Below are positions 1 through 7,559 of a stretch of 12,609 bases of DNA, in pieces. Origin of the DNA: Euperipatoides rowelli (Eukaryota > Onychophora > Udeonychophora > Euonychophora > Peripatopsidae). The position numbers were made by a program, and so were the translations under genes. Where the stretch lies: assembly GCA_003024985.2 (NCBI GenBank), contig PXIH01S0001417.1. One strand, 5' to 3'. Under the pieces are notes generated by a model. It searched no databases and was not told the DNA's origin. It worked only from the letters and a program-made list of their open reading frames with translations. How positions within the stretch are numbered: position 1 is the first letter of the stretch; each line of letters opens with the position of its first letter.

Positions 1-85
1 AAAAAAAAAAAAAAAAAGCTTATCAATTTAGGGGGCCCATTTAATTTTCCTGCAGGGGGCCCCAAAATCTGTAGATCCGAGCCTG
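1..85 (-). mobile_element. Probable end of a hAT-like non-autonomous DNA transposon, partial
   Basis: This stretch is much richer in G and C than its surroundings and carries two GGGGGCCC-type blocks around bases 31-39 and 55-63, next to a 17-base A run at the window edge. Read on the minus strand it starts at base 85 with CAGGCTCGGATCTACAG, which resembles the CAGGGGCGGATC-type ends of many animal hAT elements (family knowledge recalled, not searched). The reverse-transcriptase reading frame is recognisable up to about base 88 and stops making sense here, so this piece probably inserted into the RT gene. The far end and the target duplication lie outside the window, so the class is an inference. 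Confidence 0.35.
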
Positions 86-847
86 GCCGTGGGTAATCTA
101 TAACGGTTTAAACATTATTTTCTAGGGGCCTACAACTGTTCTTATCGAGGACATGACCCAGGAAATTTGATGAATTGGCAAATAACTTACATTTTGACGG
201 CTTTATTGCTAAATTAATTTCTTTTAAAGCCGCTAGTACCTCACTCAGCACAGTCAGGTGTTCTTCTTGTGTTTTAGTGACGATTAGTATATCGTCTAGG
301 TAGGCAATCACGTTATCTCGGCATTTAAGTTTATCTAGCACATTATTAATTATTCTCTGGAAGTAACCCGAGGACGAAGCTAGTCCTTGCAGCAAGCGGG
401 TTAGCTGAAAACGGCCGAAGGGCAATTCTATCGCAAAATGTTTTTGGGCATGCTCTGCAAGTTTTATATTGAAATAGCCATTGTTTAAATCAAGGCCAGA
501 AAAACAAGTGCTCCCCTTAATTGTAACAGTTTGTCTTGTATACGCAATAGTGGATATTTAAATGGTTCAATTCGTGCATTTACTTTTCTTAGGTCCATCA
601 CTATGTGGACATCTGTTAATTCTTTAGCTTTTGGCAATACTAAAATTGGTACATTTGATTGGCTGTCTGTTTTTACTATTCCTGCTTTCTCGTATTGCTC
701 AATTTGACATTTTAAGGGCTTATATAATGCATGTGGAATCCTATATTGTTTTAGGTAGACACTGAGATTATCGGTAAACATAGGATCCACTGGCTCAACA
801 TTGGCACCTGTCATATTTTCTACATCCTCTACTAGTATGATTTTGTT
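86..847 (-). pseudogene. pol: Ty3/gypsy reverse transcriptase, N-terminal and palm parts, broken
   Basis: The domain copies element RNA into DNA. It lies in two frames. The upstream part (about 847-515) carries the N-terminal fingers region, including a DNLSVYLKQYRIP segment typical of the start of Ty3/gypsy RT, and MDLRKVN at 578-598, equivalent to the usual VVDFRKLN box. A single frame change at about 505-520 moves the reading to the frame of GLDLNNGYF (471-497), LPFGRF (about 408-425) and YLDD at 291-302, the catalytic aspartates. Expected LPFG-like residues after the LPFGRF block read LLQG, a likely mutation. A TAA at 108-110 follows, yet TVIDYPRP still reads on in frame to about base 83. 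RNase H and integrase are not present. Confidence 0.85.
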
Positions 848-850
848 TTA

Positions 851-1030
851 ATTAATTATGCCTTTTAATCTATTCAATAAGGCAGGTGGAAGTTCCCATT
901 GTTGCACGTTAAATAAATTGTATAAATTATCGTTACTTTTCTCATGATGACCCAATGTGAACGCATCACACATTCCAATTTTTTCTACTGATACTCTATC
1001 AATCTCAGCATTTAAGAATGTATCATTTTT
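851..1030 (-). pseudogene. pol: Protease-RT connector of the retrotransposon pol
   Basis: An open stretch of about 60 codons in the same frame as the upstream half of RT joins the protease to RT, ending at a TAA (848-850) after which the frame reads straight on into RT. It contains WELPPALLNRL, a hydrophobic segment of the kind often found just before RT in Ty3/gypsy polyproteins. At its upstream end the protease frame passes into this one through a short A-rich run (sense strand, about 1024-1031), the likely site of a one-base indel. I see no catalytic motif; it is identified only by position and reading-frame continuity. Confidence 0.6.
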
Positions 1031-1594
1031 TTATGTTAAATTGTATTGATTGATTTTCATAATTCATTATTGCTTGGTGCTTAATCAACATGTCATAGCC
1101 TATTATTTTAAAATCATAATTGTTTATTATTGGGGCCATGCAAACTTTTTGTAAAATTTCTATGTCCATTATTGTAATGTTTATTAAAGTATTAAAGTCT
1201 ATTATTGTTTCATTAGTCATTGGGGAAGTAATTATAACGTCATCACTCATCACTCACATATGAGAGTGAATCTTTATTTATACATTGAGTCTATTAATGT
1301 GAACTCAGATCCGCTGTCCAATAATGCAAAATATGTTTGCTCAAAAATTTGCACTCTAATTATTGGCTTACTTGTAAATTGTACTTCAAAAGGTATGCTT
1401 ATAATTTCATAATTATTATCATAATTGGATTCTTTGACAGCATTCTTAATTTCTAATTTACTTAATTTTTCATTTGTTAATAGTACCGCTGTGCTAATTA
1501 TTTTATTCACTTCGGACTGTTCTTCTTTAACTGAGTTTTTATTATTGGTGCTTCCTGTTAACGTTAAATTAATTGGAGAGGTACCAGATTCTAT
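1023..1594 (-). pseudogene. pol: Retropepsin-like aspartic protease, broken by a frameshift
   Basis: This domain would cleave the gag-pol polyprotein. The upstream segment is open from 1594 (just after a TAA at 1595-1597) to 1274 and ends in FALLDSGSEFTLID; the D-S-G-S active site lies at 1307-1318. The downstream segment (1253-1023), in another frame, carries IIGYDML at 1086-1106, matching the conserved I-L/I-G-x-D-x-L helix of retropepsins, followed by a short beta-like tail. The two halves are separated by a stop and about 20 bases around 1254-1276 with an ATGAGTG-type short duplication. Active-site motif, ILG-like motif and spacing together make the assignment firm; the copy cannot produce an intact protease. 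Confidence 0.75.
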
Positions 1595-2135
1595 TTATGT
1601 TTCAACATCATTTTTAATCATTCTACTTGTTCTGCTCTTATCGGCTCCTTATTCAAGATAGGTAGCACTATATTTTTTTGATTTGAAATTTTCTTATCTG
1701 CTGAAATTTTTAATGGTTGCTCAGTATTAATCTTAATATTTTTATTTATTCCTTTGCATAACGGTTTTGTATTTGAGGAAGATGGTGCAATATTTATTCG
1801 ACTTAAATTTTTATCTACTGCTGTTACGTTTATTGATTGGACTTTTGATTCAGGTCTTCCTTTAATATTTTTACTTTGTTCTGTGCTTATTTGTTGTACA
1901 CCAATCGTAGGTGGTGCTATATTGGCCTGAATTAACTTTTTATTTCTGCTGTAACATTTAATTGTTGGGCTTCTGTTTTAGGCCTTTCTTTATCATTTTC
2001 ATTTTGTTCTATGCTTATCTGTTTCACACCAATCGTAGGTGGCGCTATATTAGCTTGAATTAACTTTTTATTTTCACATGAAACTTTTGATAATTGTTTT
2101 TCAACTATAGGCCTTAATTTAATATTTGATTCAAA
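1555..2135 (-). repeat. Degenerate tandem repeats, ~129 bp unit, in the gag-protease linker
   Basis: Four to five head-to-tail copies can be aligned by eye: about 1555-1694, 1695-1816, 1817-1944, 1945-2072 and a partial one at 2073-2135. The best pair is 1817-1944 and 1945-2072, where ACACCAATCGTAGGTGG recurs at exactly 128 bases distance and most of the last 60 bases match. One copy has lost one base next to CTGCTG, so the original unit was probably 129 bp, that is 43 codons. The outer copies are far more diverged and one is about 9 bp shorter. The unit codes for NIAPPTIGV, a variable stretch and a VTA-like end. Confidence 0.75.
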
Positions 2136-2150
2136 TTTCTTAGTTATCAA
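1618..2150 (-). pseudogene. Linker coding region between gag and protease, built from 43-residue repeats
   Basis: Two overlapping open frames cover the tandem repeats. One reads from 2150 to 1932 and contains QANIAPPTIGVKQISIEQ; the other is open from about 1950 to the TGA at 1618-1620 and contains QANIAPPTIGVQQISTEQ plus two more diverged units beginning NIAP and NIVLP. The segment is rich in N, K, Q, E and I and has no recognised enzymatic motif. It might be a spacer of the gag-pol polyprotein or a nucleic-acid-binding tail of gag; the function is unknown. The change of frame between the two segments coincides with a one-base length difference between neighbouring repeat units. Confidence 0.55.
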
Positions 2151-2228
2151 TATTATTATTTATTGATCTCTTTTTAATAACTGAGAGAGACACTCCATGA
2201 GTCCGAGATCCTGCTAACCTGGAGTTTT

Positions 2229-2894
2229 CTAGTTTAAATTCCCCATTGTTTGATCATTATCTACAGAGTCTACGTTTTGACCATTAGACCTCTCGGTTGT
2301 ACACCTTTGAGTATGGCCAATATATCCCCATTTATCGTGGATTATAATTTGTGGGCCACTCTGCATAATCATATTAGCTCCATTTCCCCTACCTTTATGG
2401 AAACCATGAGTGAGAGTCTCGTAATTTCTATAACATTTGCCAGCCTGTACATTTTCTTGCACCGCAGCCAGTACTCTAATGGCTCCCATTTTGGATGCAG
2501 TTACTTTCAAAATTTCCTCTGCTTCTATAGCCAATTCTACTGCATCATCAAAAACTGTGGGGCGAATTGGAGTTCTCAAACCACACACAAATTGATCAAA
2601 TAAGAAATCGTAATAGACTGGAGTCTGATCACCCAGCTTCTCATGGAGACATTTAGCCATGGCGATTAATCGCCATTTATATTCTGTCACCAGCTCACTA
2701 GCCAACTGAATACACCCCAAAAACTGTGGCACCTCATCCTTATGCTTCGGAGCACAAGATAAATTTTTTACAAATTCATCAAGGTGCTGATCAATCGTCA
2801 GATCTTCATTGTTTCCCAGCCCCCTAAAATAGATAGCCCTAGGCTTTGTAGCCAACTTTGTTTCTAATGATACCTCATTGTACTTTCGTTCCAT
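2229..2894 (-). pseudogene. gag: Retrotransposon gag, capsid and degenerate zinc-knuckle part
   Basis: This is the longest open frame in the window, 221 codons from an internal ATG. It builds the particle shell in intact elements. A retrotransposon-gag signature is visible as FDQFVCGLRTPIRPTV (about residues 99-114), the counterpart of the usual F-x-x-GL-R-x-x-x motif. Two candidate zinc knuckles follow: CYRNYETLTH near residues 154-163 and HDKWGYIGHTQRC near 186-198. Both have lost cysteines expected in C-x2-C-x4-H-x4-C, so they would not bind zinc normally. The ATG at 2894 is probably not the true start, since gag-like sequence continues upstream in other frames. Confidence 0.7.
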
Positions 2895-2959
2895 TTATTT
2901 TCTCAGGAAATGGTAAGGAAGGCAGCAACCCAACCCTTACTCGAGTGTGTCTGCCTCCG

Positions 2960-3477
2960 TTAGATTAAGGGCAATGCACTGCCCTCAAACAGACTGACAT
3001 AATCAGGCAAACAGCCTACTGGGTCGACCGAAGGATACTTTTGTACTCTTAAGTCTAGTTCATAGTGGTTCATTTGGGGTATTTGGCGGCACAAATTGGG
3101 TATCATTTTCTAAACAGTTTTTTATTTTAACTTTTCGTATTGAATGTTTTAATTTTTCATTATTTATTTTTTATCTTTTTTATTATCTCTTCCTCGATTT
3201 CTTCTTCGTCCCCTCCATTTATTTTTTCTCTACATACTTTAGCTATTTGTTTTTGCACTGCAGCAGCACGGCTTACGAGATCACTTTGGAGTCTTATTAA
3301 TTAGCTTATTGCTCCGCTTGTTTTTATACTAGTTTTAATACTATTTTCTGGGGTTATTGTAAATCCTGTTTTTGACATGGGATGGTTACTATGCTCAGGG
3401 GCCACGACTGAGTCATCATCCCTTAGGCTGCCATTTTCTGCAAATAAATCACTAGGTACTTTGGATACTTCAGCCAT
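2960..3477 (-). pseudogene. gag: N-terminal part of retrotransposon gag, in three broken frames
   Basis: An ATG at 3475-3477 opens a frame of 58 codons starting MAEVSKVPSD, stopped by TAA at 3301-3303 and then continuing in the same frame for 46 more codons to 3160-3162, with an acidic E-rich stretch (DEEEIEEEI). A second frame then gives a segment ending TPNEPL at 3060-3062, and a third (3106-2960) gives a segment with YPSVDPVGCLPDYVSLFEG. The aperiodic, soluble-protein composition and the smooth hand-over between frames indicate a decayed gag N-terminus rather than chance. The first ATG has only AT-rich DNA upstream, so it is the best candidate for the real gag start. The stretch 2895-2959 joins it to the capsid part but is scrambled by further stops. 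Confidence 0.6.
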
Positions 3478-4007
3478 TATTTCAATTTTATTTATTTTTT
3501 TGTATTTCTTAATTATTTTTACTTAATTAATCGAACTAGTATTCAGTATTTATTTATTTTTATATTCTTCTTCGATTTCTATTCATTAATCTCGTAATTT
3601 GTAATTATTTATTTTTAATTTTTATTTCTCGAAATATATCCCCTTCTAATTTGCCACGCTAGCACTTTATAATGATTAATTTCTCTCTTTATCGATATCT
3701 TATTCTTAGTTTGATTGTCTATTAACTCGTAATTGTTTATCCGTTATTTTTCTTTAAATTATTTTATCTTTTGATATCATTAGAGATTTATTTATAATCA
3801 TTATTTTTATTTTTAATATCCTTTGTAATTAATTAAGCTTGTTATTCATATTTATTTGATCAATTTCTTTTTTGTATAATTAGAATTCTTGTTCATTATC
3901 ACTTGTAAATTTTTTCAATAATTTTAATTCATAGTTAGCTACTATCATTAGTCTGTTTCGTTTCTAGAGCAATTTTTATCATTATCTGTCACAGTTTATT
4001 TATTACA
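3478..4007 (-). repeat. AT-rich leader / candidate 5' LTR of the retrotransposon
   Basis: No gene is visible here. On the sense (minus) strand a polypurine run AAGAAAAGGGGAG (4020-4008) is followed by TGTAATAAATAAACTG from 4007, the layout expected at the left edge of an LTR, with an AATAAA box. I could not find a CA end followed by a convincing tRNA-complementary primer site before the gag start; GTGGCAAATTAG near 3650-3662 is the only TGG worth noting and matches no tRNA end I know. With no second LTR in the window the assignment rests on position alone. Confidence 0.25.
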
Positions 4008-4049
4008 CTCCCCTTTTCTTGAACCGTAAGTCTGTGATCTGTTGCAAGC

Positions 4050-4066
4050 AATGTCAACTTGACATT
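4050..4066. repeat. Perfect 8-bp palindrome, one-base centre
   Basis: AATGTCAA (4050-4057) and TTGACATT (4059-4066) are exact inverted copies around a single C. It lies between the retrotransposon edge and the decayed cysteine-rich gene. It could be a junction mark or a chance feature in AT-rich DNA. The stretch 4007-4220 otherwise shows nothing recognisable. Confidence 0.5.
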
Positions 4067-4220
4067 AATCAATTTAAACCGTTTTTAAATTTGGGTAATA
4101 GACTAGACATTGTTAATTACCTGGATGGCTTAATATTAATTTTTCACTTATTTTAAATGCATAAAAAAAATGTAATACACTCAATTCAACTCACTCCCTT
4201 TTATTTATTTATTTTGTTAA

Positions 4221-4957
4221 TTTTTCTACTGTTTTGGAAAAGCCAAAAATAAATGCAATGTGACAGTCGTAGCTTTAGATAGTGACATTTTGGTAATGCT
4301 CTTAGCTAGAACCCTGAATGAAGCAAAATGTCCCACTCTTCATGCTGAGCGTGGGATCAAAAATGGCAACAATGTACATTGTTAAAGATATCCAGAAAAA
4401 CATAGGTGATATGAAGAACAACATAATTTTTGTGCACAGTATGAATTTGGGATGTGATACAACATATTCTCTGTACAACAAAGGCTTGGAGCATCCTCTA
4501 AAAATTCTAACGAAAGTAAACAGTTGATATTTTTAACATGATTGGCACTGACCAAGACAAAATAGCAGAAACAGGAGAGAAGTTCCTGATTGAACTTTGC
4601 AATGGCGAGATTTGACAAGTTGAGAATTTACAGAGGTATAGCCAAGATGGCAATAACCACCTCTTTTCAATAATCAACTGTCCCTCAAATATCAGCTGCA
4701 GGACGTCAACATTCACTCAGAGTTTAGGCTACCATCAAATACTATAGTGGCTGAGAAATGATCTGGATGATTCAAAATGAGGGTGGAAGCTTTTAAATGG
4801 TAAACTTGCCCCAGCTCATAATATCTGCAACTGCAAGGGAGGCTGCAGCTCAAGAAGCAGGTGTGAATGCAGGAGAGCGGGACTCCAATGTTTGAATATG
4901 TGTAGAAGATGCTGTGAAATGTGTAGAAATAGAGTCATTGATGACATCCTTAAATGA
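4221..4957 (+). pseudogene. Truncated, frameshifted copy of a widespread invertebrate protein with a CXC-like cysteine cluster
   Basis: Three consecutive frames together resemble an unnamed protein family that I recall in many copies from arthropods, molluscs and cnidarians. First frame (about 4221-4382): NVTVVALDSDILVMLLA, equivalent to the family's TVVSEDTDVLVLL box. Second frame (to 4527): QKNIGDMKNNIIFVHS, then GCDTTYSLYNKG, the family's GCDTTS-type motif. Third frame (4523-4957, stops at 4613, 4745 and 4778): AETGEKFLIELCN, GWKLLNGKLAPA, then a cluster spaced CxCx3Cx5CxCx6Cx3Cx2CCx2C at 4826-4924. The last resembles the tesmin/TSO1 CXC zinc domain. The N-terminal part is missing. Function is unknown; the D-x-D motif hints at a nuclease-like fold, and high copy number suggests the family is mobile. 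Confidence 0.7.
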
Positions 4958-5684
4958 TGAAGACCATAATTTTAATTTTTAGTATTTGTTTGTCACTTCA
5001 GCCACACAAACTTAACACTTTTTGCATTGGGTTGCAGGAATCCAGAGGAAGTGTAAGGTTCATCAAGCAGTCTACCAATTAACATCATTCACTGTTCACT
5101 TTTTTGTTTTGTTTTTATTGATTTTATTTATTTCACACTTTTGACAATTAAAATCTAGGCTTACTGACCCTGCAGCATATATTAAGGTAAAAAAAAAACA
5201 GGTACAAAGGTAAAAAGAGCGTCAGTGGGATGATGATGGAGAGGGGGGGATAGGATTGTCTAACTGGATCATTATAAACCCTCACTTAGACTACACAATT
5301 TCAACAAACATTATACAAAATTATTTCCTGGTCATGTGGCATTGTATAACTGCTAACATTCATGCAGAGTTCTACCAACCTATTAGCATACTTTTACTGT
5401 TATGGGTTGTGTTTCACTCAAGCGGATGTAACTCCACAACTATTGGTCGTATATGCATTACAAAGATATCAGTGGAAAGGTAAAAGCACACTGAAAAATT
5501 TTATATAAAATGTTTTTGCAATATCTGTAATTATAATGCAGAAATGTCCCGAGTGAAAAAAAGATAAAAAGTTTTTTTTTTTTTAATTTTGCGGATTTTA
5601 GTAGTTTTGTCCAGTATCTTATGATTTGCAATGAAGACAATAAATAGGCAAAACTAAAGTCTAATTATCTCTTTTTCATTTAAG
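4958..5684. other. AT-rich spacer, no supported gene
   Basis: About 725 bases without a recognisable coding motif. It contains T-rich runs (5100-5120), a 10-base A run at 5188-5197 and a 14-base T run near 5571-5584. The segment 5395-5480 is less AT-biased and reads without stops in one plus-strand frame, but I recognise no motif in it. TCTCTTTTTCATTTAAG ending at 5685 has the shape of a 3' splice site directly before the THAP-like fragment. Confidence 0.4.
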
Positions 5685-5889
5685 TACTATTTCAACTCTA
5701 TGGGCCAAGTCTTTCGCATGTAACAGCCATTCCGGCAATAACTTGCACTTCTACCGCATTCCAGGTGTTCTACACCAGGAATACAATGATACGGACAAGG
5801 AAGAGTTTGGGACTTTTGATATGTTGGGCAGGACATCAATTAGAACATATATATACCAATTTTTAGCTTTACACTATTTTTTGCAAGGT
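5685..5889 (+). pseudogene. Possible THAP-type zinc-finger fragment
   Basis: The frame that ends at the TAA 5890-5892 reads CNSHSGNNLHFYRIPG from 5719. In THAP domains (a C2CH DNA-binding finger found in P-element-type and other transposases and in many animal proteins) the second cysteine is followed by a short loop and then an F-H/Y-R-F/I-P core, which fits. MLGRTSI further on could be the remains of the usual W-x-x-x-I segment. The first cysteine and the later C-x2-H pair are not found, so this would be a fragment or a decayed copy. No start codon is in frame. It could also be an old exon, given the splice-acceptor-like sequence just before it. Confidence 0.35.
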
Positions 5890-5892
5890 TAA

Positions 5893-7059
5893 AACCTAAA
5901 GTAACCTAAAGTAGCCAATACATGCAGTGACCTCTGAATATAAATTGCTATTTTTAACCCCTTAAACTTATAATAAATGTGTAGAAATANNATAGCTATT
6001 TAAAATNTAATTTTATAATGTATTAATTTAAAAAAACAAAAAGAACTAAATCTAGCTCATTATTGTTTTTGTTTCAATGTCATAAATGCAGTTTATTTTA
6101 TAAACCTGTTGCAATTTTACAAATGAAGCACAAATACATTTTTTTTATATTTTTAGCAATATTTATGTTTACTGATAAAAAATATTTACAGTATATAAAT
6201 GGGGAGAAAATTACTTTTTTTTTTCATTTTTGTATGCTAATATGTAGATTGCGAATTCATAAACAAAAATTAAAATTCTATATAATAATTTATTTATGTA
6301 ACATGTGTGGGCAAGTCTTAAAAAATTGGACAACCTAATAAGATATGGTAAGCAAATATACTGTACTACATAATCATTGAAGATAATGATGGTTTAGCAT
6401 TCAACATACAAGTAATAGAATAAGGTTTACAAGTAACACCAATTCTAAAGAATCCAGTCTAGTAGAAGAGTGCACCAAGAAAGAAATACAAGCTCCCAAA
6501 ATAATTTTTTACCCAACACAGATAATTAAGCATGAAACCAAAATTAAAAAATAGGCCAGTGAGGAGATTATACCAAATGACTCTGCCTGAAGAATAGGGA
6601 AAGACTCTGAGTCTTGGAAGGCACAGGGTATAGCAGAGGAAAATGAACTCAGATTGTGTAAACACATAAATTTGAAGGATGAAGCTACTATGAAAGGAAA
6701 CACCAGATAAAAACAACCACACCTAGAAATATAGACAGAGAAATATAGACATGCAGTATGTACAGTATGTATCACTGGTCAAGAGAAAATTTGAAGCCTG
6801 GAAGTGGATTGTCCATAAATTTTATTGGATAAAAATAAAACGATAGATATATCTAAAATATTTGCAATACCGGACCAGTCAGAAACGGAAGATGAAGGAA
6901 GAAGAAAGGAGAGACAATATCCTTTATAAATGCAGCACACTATGAAAAAAAAAAGGGGGGGGGGGGAATCATAATTACTNTTTAAAATTGCACAGTTGTT
7001 TCTTATAATATGGGCTAAAAGCAAAATAAAATAAATTTAGCCTACATCTGCCTTTAACT
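5893..7059. other. AT-rich DNA with unresolved bases and homopolymers, no supported gene
   Basis: Nothing with convincing coding character was found. There are N bases at 5990, 5991, 6007 and 6980. A run of ten A followed directly by twelve G occupies 6945-6966, close to the last N. The open frames here are low in complexity, rich in F, I, K, L and Y, and match nothing I know. The stretch 6470-6720 is purine-rich and slightly less AT-biased but carries no motif. Confidence 0.5.
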
Positions 7060-7086
7060 AATTTTAATAGAATTTCTATTAAAATT
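7060..7086. repeat. Perfect 13-bp inverted repeat with a one-base centre
   Basis: AATTTTAATAGAA (7060-7072) is followed after one T by its exact inverted copy (7074-7086). Outside it, TTTAGCCT at 7036-7043 and a TTAGGCTAA-type word near 7094-7102 point towards each other, so a larger imperfect hairpin is possible. It may be the core of a small foldback repeat or chance in AT-rich DNA. Confidence 0.55.
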
Positions 7087-7101
7087 GTAATTATTTAGGC
7101 T

Positions 7102-7290
7102 AAGAAGCAGAAGAATAAGAAGCTAATCAAGAAACAGAAGAATAAGAAACAAAAAGCAGAAGAAGAATAGAAGCAGAAGAACTAAAAGTAGAACAAGTAG
7201 CACAAGAAAGAAGCAGAGGAATAATTACAGTAGAAGAAGCAGCAGCAGAATAAACAGAAGAATAAGAAGCAGTTCTAAGAAAAAGAAGCA
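7102..7290 (+). repeat. Purine-rich degenerate AGAAGAATAAGAAGC repeat tract
   Basis: About 190 bases are almost entirely A and G, with recurring AGAAG, AATAAGAAGC and AGCAGAAG words. The complementary strand reads as a serine-, tyrosine- and leucine-rich frame, but that is a by-product of low complexity. This is an imperfect microsatellite or minisatellite. Confidence 0.75.
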
Positions 7291-7315
7291 TAATACAGAC
7301 GTGTGAGGTGTGCAT

Positions 7316-7422
7316 GTATAAATCCCAAATCTCTAGTTGTCTAGATATGAATTTCTGACTTCCTTCCCTTGTATAAACGTAATATCCCAAATCCCTGGGT
7401 TGTCTAGGCATGATTGTCTGAC
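7316..7422 (+). repeat. Two imperfect direct repeats, ~44-52 bp each
   Basis: Copy one (7316-7359) and copy two (7371-7422) both begin GTATAAA and share ATCCCAAATC, then GTTGTCTAG, then an ATGA word and finally TCTGAC. The second copy carries about six extra bases after GTATAAA and a few more before GTTGTCTAG. Only about 11 bases separate them, so they look like a small tandem duplication that has since diverged. Confidence 0.7.
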
Positions 7423-7515
7423 ATTGCGCAAACCCTCCCTTCACAGGCCCTGTGGACTGCCTACTGCCATTGCACAAAGGTATAGGTCGCCGAAAGGCTC
7501 CTGCAGTGGTCCTGA
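7423..7515. other. GC-richer island next to an ATT run, possibly a short interspersed element
   Basis: Base composition is close to even here, in contrast with the AT-rich flanks. The island contains CACAGGCCCTGTGG (a near palindrome around 7443-7456) and ends at GATTCTGATTATTATTATTATT. A GC-richer body followed by a short simple-sequence tail is typical of SINEs. I could not identify RNA polymerase III A and B boxes with confidence, so the class is open. Confidence 0.3.
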
Positions 7516-7559
7516 TTCTGATTATTATTATTATTTCTACTGTACATATGTATATTAAT

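Larger units (their letters stand above)
86..4007 (-). mobile_element. Degenerate Ty3/gypsy-type LTR retrotransposon, 3' part missing
   Basis: Sense runs from high to low coordinates: leader or LTR-like DNA, gag, a repeat-rich linker, protease, then reverse transcriptase. The order protease before RT and the YLDD box are as expected for the Ty3/gypsy (Metaviridae) group. The copy is dead: I count in-frame stops at 3301-3303 and 848-850 and at least six reading-frame changes along gag and pol. RNase H, integrase and the downstream LTR are absent, because the element is interrupted near base 85 and the window ends. The upstream limit of 4007 is a guess based on a TG after a polypurine run. No env-like gene is visible. 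Confidence 0.85.

Noticed and set aside
1425-1661. Plus-strand hydrophobic frame of 78 codons
   Set aside because: It is antisense to the protease and linker region, where the minus strand carries the DSGS active site.
2250-2603. 117-codon plus-strand frame
   Set aside because: It lies opposite the gag capsid frame, which has recognisable gag motifs; this one has none.
3650-3662. GTGGCAAATTAG as a tRNA primer binding site
   Set aside because: Its complement does not match a tRNA 3' end with a T-loop at the right distance, and no CA end of an LTR precedes it.
6063-6775. Several 80-90-codon frames on both strands
   Set aside because: They are low in complexity, without motifs, and overlap each other in AT-rich DNA.
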